A stretch of 9,263 bases of DNA from positions 1-9,263 of the forward strand of contig QNAT01000024.1 of the NCBI GenBank assembly GCA_003641555.1, written 5' to 3'. The notes under the pieces were generated by a model. That model did not search any database and was not told the origin of the DNA. It saw only the letters and a program-made list of their open reading frames with translations. Positions 8,401-9,263 of the stretch are shown here, piece by piece. How positions within the stretch are numbered: the first letter of the stretch is position 1; every line of letters begins with the position of its first letter. The position numbers and the translations under genes are program-made. Source of the DNA: Thermotoga sp. Its GTDB lineage: Bacteria; Thermotogota; Thermotogae; B3-G13.

Positions 8401-9263
8401 TACGTTATAACCGAATGCACGGATATCTTATGGGAGGCGAATGGACTGCTCGATTTTCACAGAAAACCGAAGGTATTCTATCCTCTTCTTAAGGATGTCA
8501 ATAATCCTATAGCTCTTTTGATCGATCCTCCGATCACAGAACTGATAACGAACGAAGAGAGGAAAGTATCTGTAGTGATATCGAACAAGAGTGCTCTGGC
8601 GCTTTCGAATGTGACATTGAGATATGGATTCGAGAATATAGGTTTCAGGATCGAAAAGATAGAGAAAATAGATGCCTTTTCGAATTACGTTTTAAAAGAT
8701 GTGTATATAAATCCTCCATACGCGGAGATCAACGCCGATCATCGATTCACCCTGGAATTGAGAAGAGGAAATGAACTACTGGCTGAAAATACGTATACGA
8801 TGCGTGTATATACACCTTCTCCTTTGCCCGATGACCTGGCGATCACGGACGATCCAGCCCATTTAGAGGATATTACCTCTAACAGAGTTTTACTCTGCAT
8901 AACAAAAGAACCCGAAGATAAAGAATTTTTGAAAGAAATGGGTGTAGATGTGATAAGGGAGAATAAGAGCGTTTCTACATTACCATTTGCCCCCTGGAAG
9001 GGAGATTGGATAAGTACCTTCATCTATTACGATAGAGATAGGTTTAGAAATAGTTTAGGTGATGATTATGCAGGGGTACATCTCAAGCCTTTTTTCACAG
9101 ATCTCCTCATAGATATCAAAGAGCCCGAATTATTCAGATCCATCATAATAGGTAAATTCATCGGGTGGATATACGATGTTACTGCGCTGGCGTTGAAGGT
9201 AAAATATAAAGGGAAGGATATAGTGGTGACCACTCTTGATCTTATGAAGAGTGGTATACTTAG
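5416..9263 (+). CDS. GH1 beta-glycosidase fused in frame to a GH2 glycosidase, 3' end missing
   Basis: I read every codon from 5416 to 9261 and found no stop, giving at least 1282 residues. Residues 1-441 are a full GH1 enzyme of BglA type: FPDDFIWGVATASYQIEGSP at the start (Q20), H121, TLNEPW with acid/base E166, NYYSG with Y295, ITENG nucleophile E351, W397 and NFEW with E404. Where BglA-type enzymes end, a linker (about 442-458) leads into GH2. The GH2 part has a jelly roll (IWLNGRHVGFHEGGYDSF), an Ig-like domain, and a TIM barrel with VLDQAFYPETFY and RCHVKIP. Acid/base is E824 in LINEGWG and nucleophile E918 in IVSEFG. GYVITECTDILWEANGLLD and beta-rich domains follow to the edge. There is no signal peptide, so both activities should be cytoplasmic, acting on imported oligosaccharides. 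GH1 specificity may be beta-glucosidase, galactosidase or fucosidase; GH2 substrate is unknown. Translation of the GH2 part alone from 6790 is possible. Confidence 0.9.
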   Translation, partial: MANMEFPDDFIWGVATASYQIEGSPLADGAGPSIWHRFTHTPGTIHNGDTGDVACDHYRRYKEDVALMKSLGIKGYRFSISWSRIFPEGKGRINERGFSFYDQLIDELLKANITPFVTIYHWDLPAALQDIGGWTNGDIAYWFSDYADYLFQRLGDRVKHWITLNEPWVTAFEGHLFGSHAPGMKDIFSAFTVVHNELRAHSKAVEAFREENIGGKIGITLSNHSVSQVSQNERDVMTAGVAHEFINYPLFLNPIYNGSYPEHLLSVTKQYMPRDYDRDMNEIRRPIDFVGINYYSGSLIRFNPEKPLGIETIDRGLKKTEMGWEIYPEGLYKILKGVQNIYAPKEIFITENGVAFKDITEGEEVHDQNRIEYLKAHFAQAYRAIKDGVRLRGYFVWSLMDNFEWAYGYSKRFGIVYVDYKTQKRIIKDSGKWYANIISKNSIISGEPGIREYGKDGNMHKSIDLDGSWRLNGEEVMIPSCWPVDFTTGKTFIKEGIYTKEIYIDEQEKGKQFILRFYGIDYYADIWLNGRHVGFHEGGYDSFEFNITSFISFGTDNLLEVKVKDIDSDSPDYSYILHGKQDWYGNVSGIWQPVELLISNLPYIKDVRVYPNVKGNFVKMFFDLVGTKPEDTYTLTCRVLDDEGNVVERGEFTLKSLEEGHIWRFKSLLNPWSPETPYLYRLKTTLRDGKGSEIDEFDTKFGMREIFIEDGKILLNDKPFYTIGVLDQAFYPETFYTEPNKESLIREFELTKKMGINTLRCHVKIPSDAYLEAADETGLLVWIDLPYANKMNAKSKRANRMLAENVLKRFANHPSFVILSLINEGWGLSLAESIENRTWLKESHSLAKKIDPSRLIVDNSPCQGNFHIKSDINDWHLYYAYPEHTKEWDTALNSFIDGKTKTFWNAANGKAQPKIVSEFGLWSIPDVDVGEDWMKLAPLGLESFSPKEIKERFKRFHLDEFYSSFERLCRMTQMQEFYGLKYQIEEMRKREAIQGYVITECTDILWEANGLLDFHRKPKVFYPLLKDVNNPIALLIDPPITELITNEERKVSVVISNKSALALSNVTLRYGFENIGFRIEKIEKIDAFSNYVLKDVYINPPYAEINADHRFTLELRRGNELLAENTYTMRVYTPSPLPDDLAITDDPAHLEDITSNRVLLCITKEPEDKEFLKEMGVDVIRENKSVSTLPFAPWKGDWISTFIYYDRDRFRNSLGDDYAGVHLKPFFTDLLIDIKEPELFRSIIIGKFIGWIYDVTALALKVKYKGKDIVVTTLDLMKSGIL
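6775..6792 (+). promoter_or_regulatory. Internal ribosome binding site and ATG at the GH1/GH2 junction
   Basis: GGAAAGGA (6775-6782) lies 7 nt upstream of an in-frame ATG (6790-6792, codon 459). The ATG is exactly where a stand-alone GH2 enzyme of this type would begin: MHKSIDLDGSWRLNG enters the jelly-roll domain directly. It may be the relic start of a formerly separate gene, or a working internal start that yields free GH2 enzyme alongside the fusion. From the sequence alone I cannot tell which. Confidence 0.5.
7234..7251 (+). repeat. 18-bp perfect palindrome inside the GH2 coding region
   Basis: GTTAGGGTATACCCTAAC equals its own reverse complement over all 18 bases and is followed by an overlapping AACGTT. 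It encodes part of VRVYPNV in the Ig-like domain of the GH2 half. A perfect 9-bp half-site by chance is expected about once in 260 kb at equal base use, so it is notable though not proof of function. Confidence 0.5.

Noticed and set aside
1..9263. CRISPR array, tRNA, rRNA, insertion sequence or prophage genes
   Set aside because: No regularly spaced repeats, cloverleaf-like stretches, transposase motifs or phage genes were seen. Coding sequence for glycosidases fills nearly all the window.

Overview
The window looks like part of a carbohydrate-degradation locus from an AT-rich bacterium. Shine-Dalgarno sites are strong, genes are packed on the + strand, and the secreted enzymes carry short Lys/Arg-plus-Leu/Ile/Phe signal peptides. 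The GH1 part of the last gene resembles Thermotoga maritima BglA closely. As I recall BglA, the key catalytic Glu residues fall at the same numbers, E166 and E351. A member of the Thermotogota or a similar anaerobic saccharolytic lineage is therefore the best guess. This is inference; there is no rRNA or marker gene here to prove it.

Layout, all on the + strand. (1) Positions 1-1590 hold the C-terminal 529 residues of a DUF4965/DUF1793 ('glutaminase A'-like) six-hairpin protein whose start lies upstream of the window. (2) Positions 1610-3700 hold a secreted glycoside hydrolase family 2 enzyme of 696 aa. (3) Positions 3736-5217 hold a secreted clan GH-A (GH5 / COG3934-like) hydrolase of 493 aa. 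The gaps between these three are 19 and 35 nt and each downstream gene has its own strong ribosome binding site, so they read as one operon. (4) A 198-nt gap follows (5218-5415). It contains a 23-codon ORF with a very good ribosome binding site and, in another frame, a protein-like reading interrupted by three stops. (5) From 5416 to beyond the right edge runs one uninterrupted frame of at least 1282 codons. It encodes a complete BglA-type GH1 beta-glycosidase (residues 1-441) joined in frame to a second, signal-less GH2 enzyme (from about residue 459).

Proposed division of labour (inference): the exported GH-A and GH2 enzymes, and perhaps the DUF4965 protein, break down a plant or microbial polysaccharide outside the cell. 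Oligosaccharides are imported by a transporter not seen here, and the cytoplasmic GH1-GH2 double enzyme finishes them. The two GH2 enzymes belong to the same subfamily, so one linkage may be attacked on both sides of the membrane.

The most unusual feature is the GH1-GH2 fusion, which keeps a textbook Shine-Dalgarno and ATG exactly at the domain junction. No tRNA, rRNA, CRISPR array, transposase, insertion sequence or convincing intrinsic terminator was found. Hand-counted lines suggest the two secreted-enzyme genes are more AT-rich than the fusion gene.
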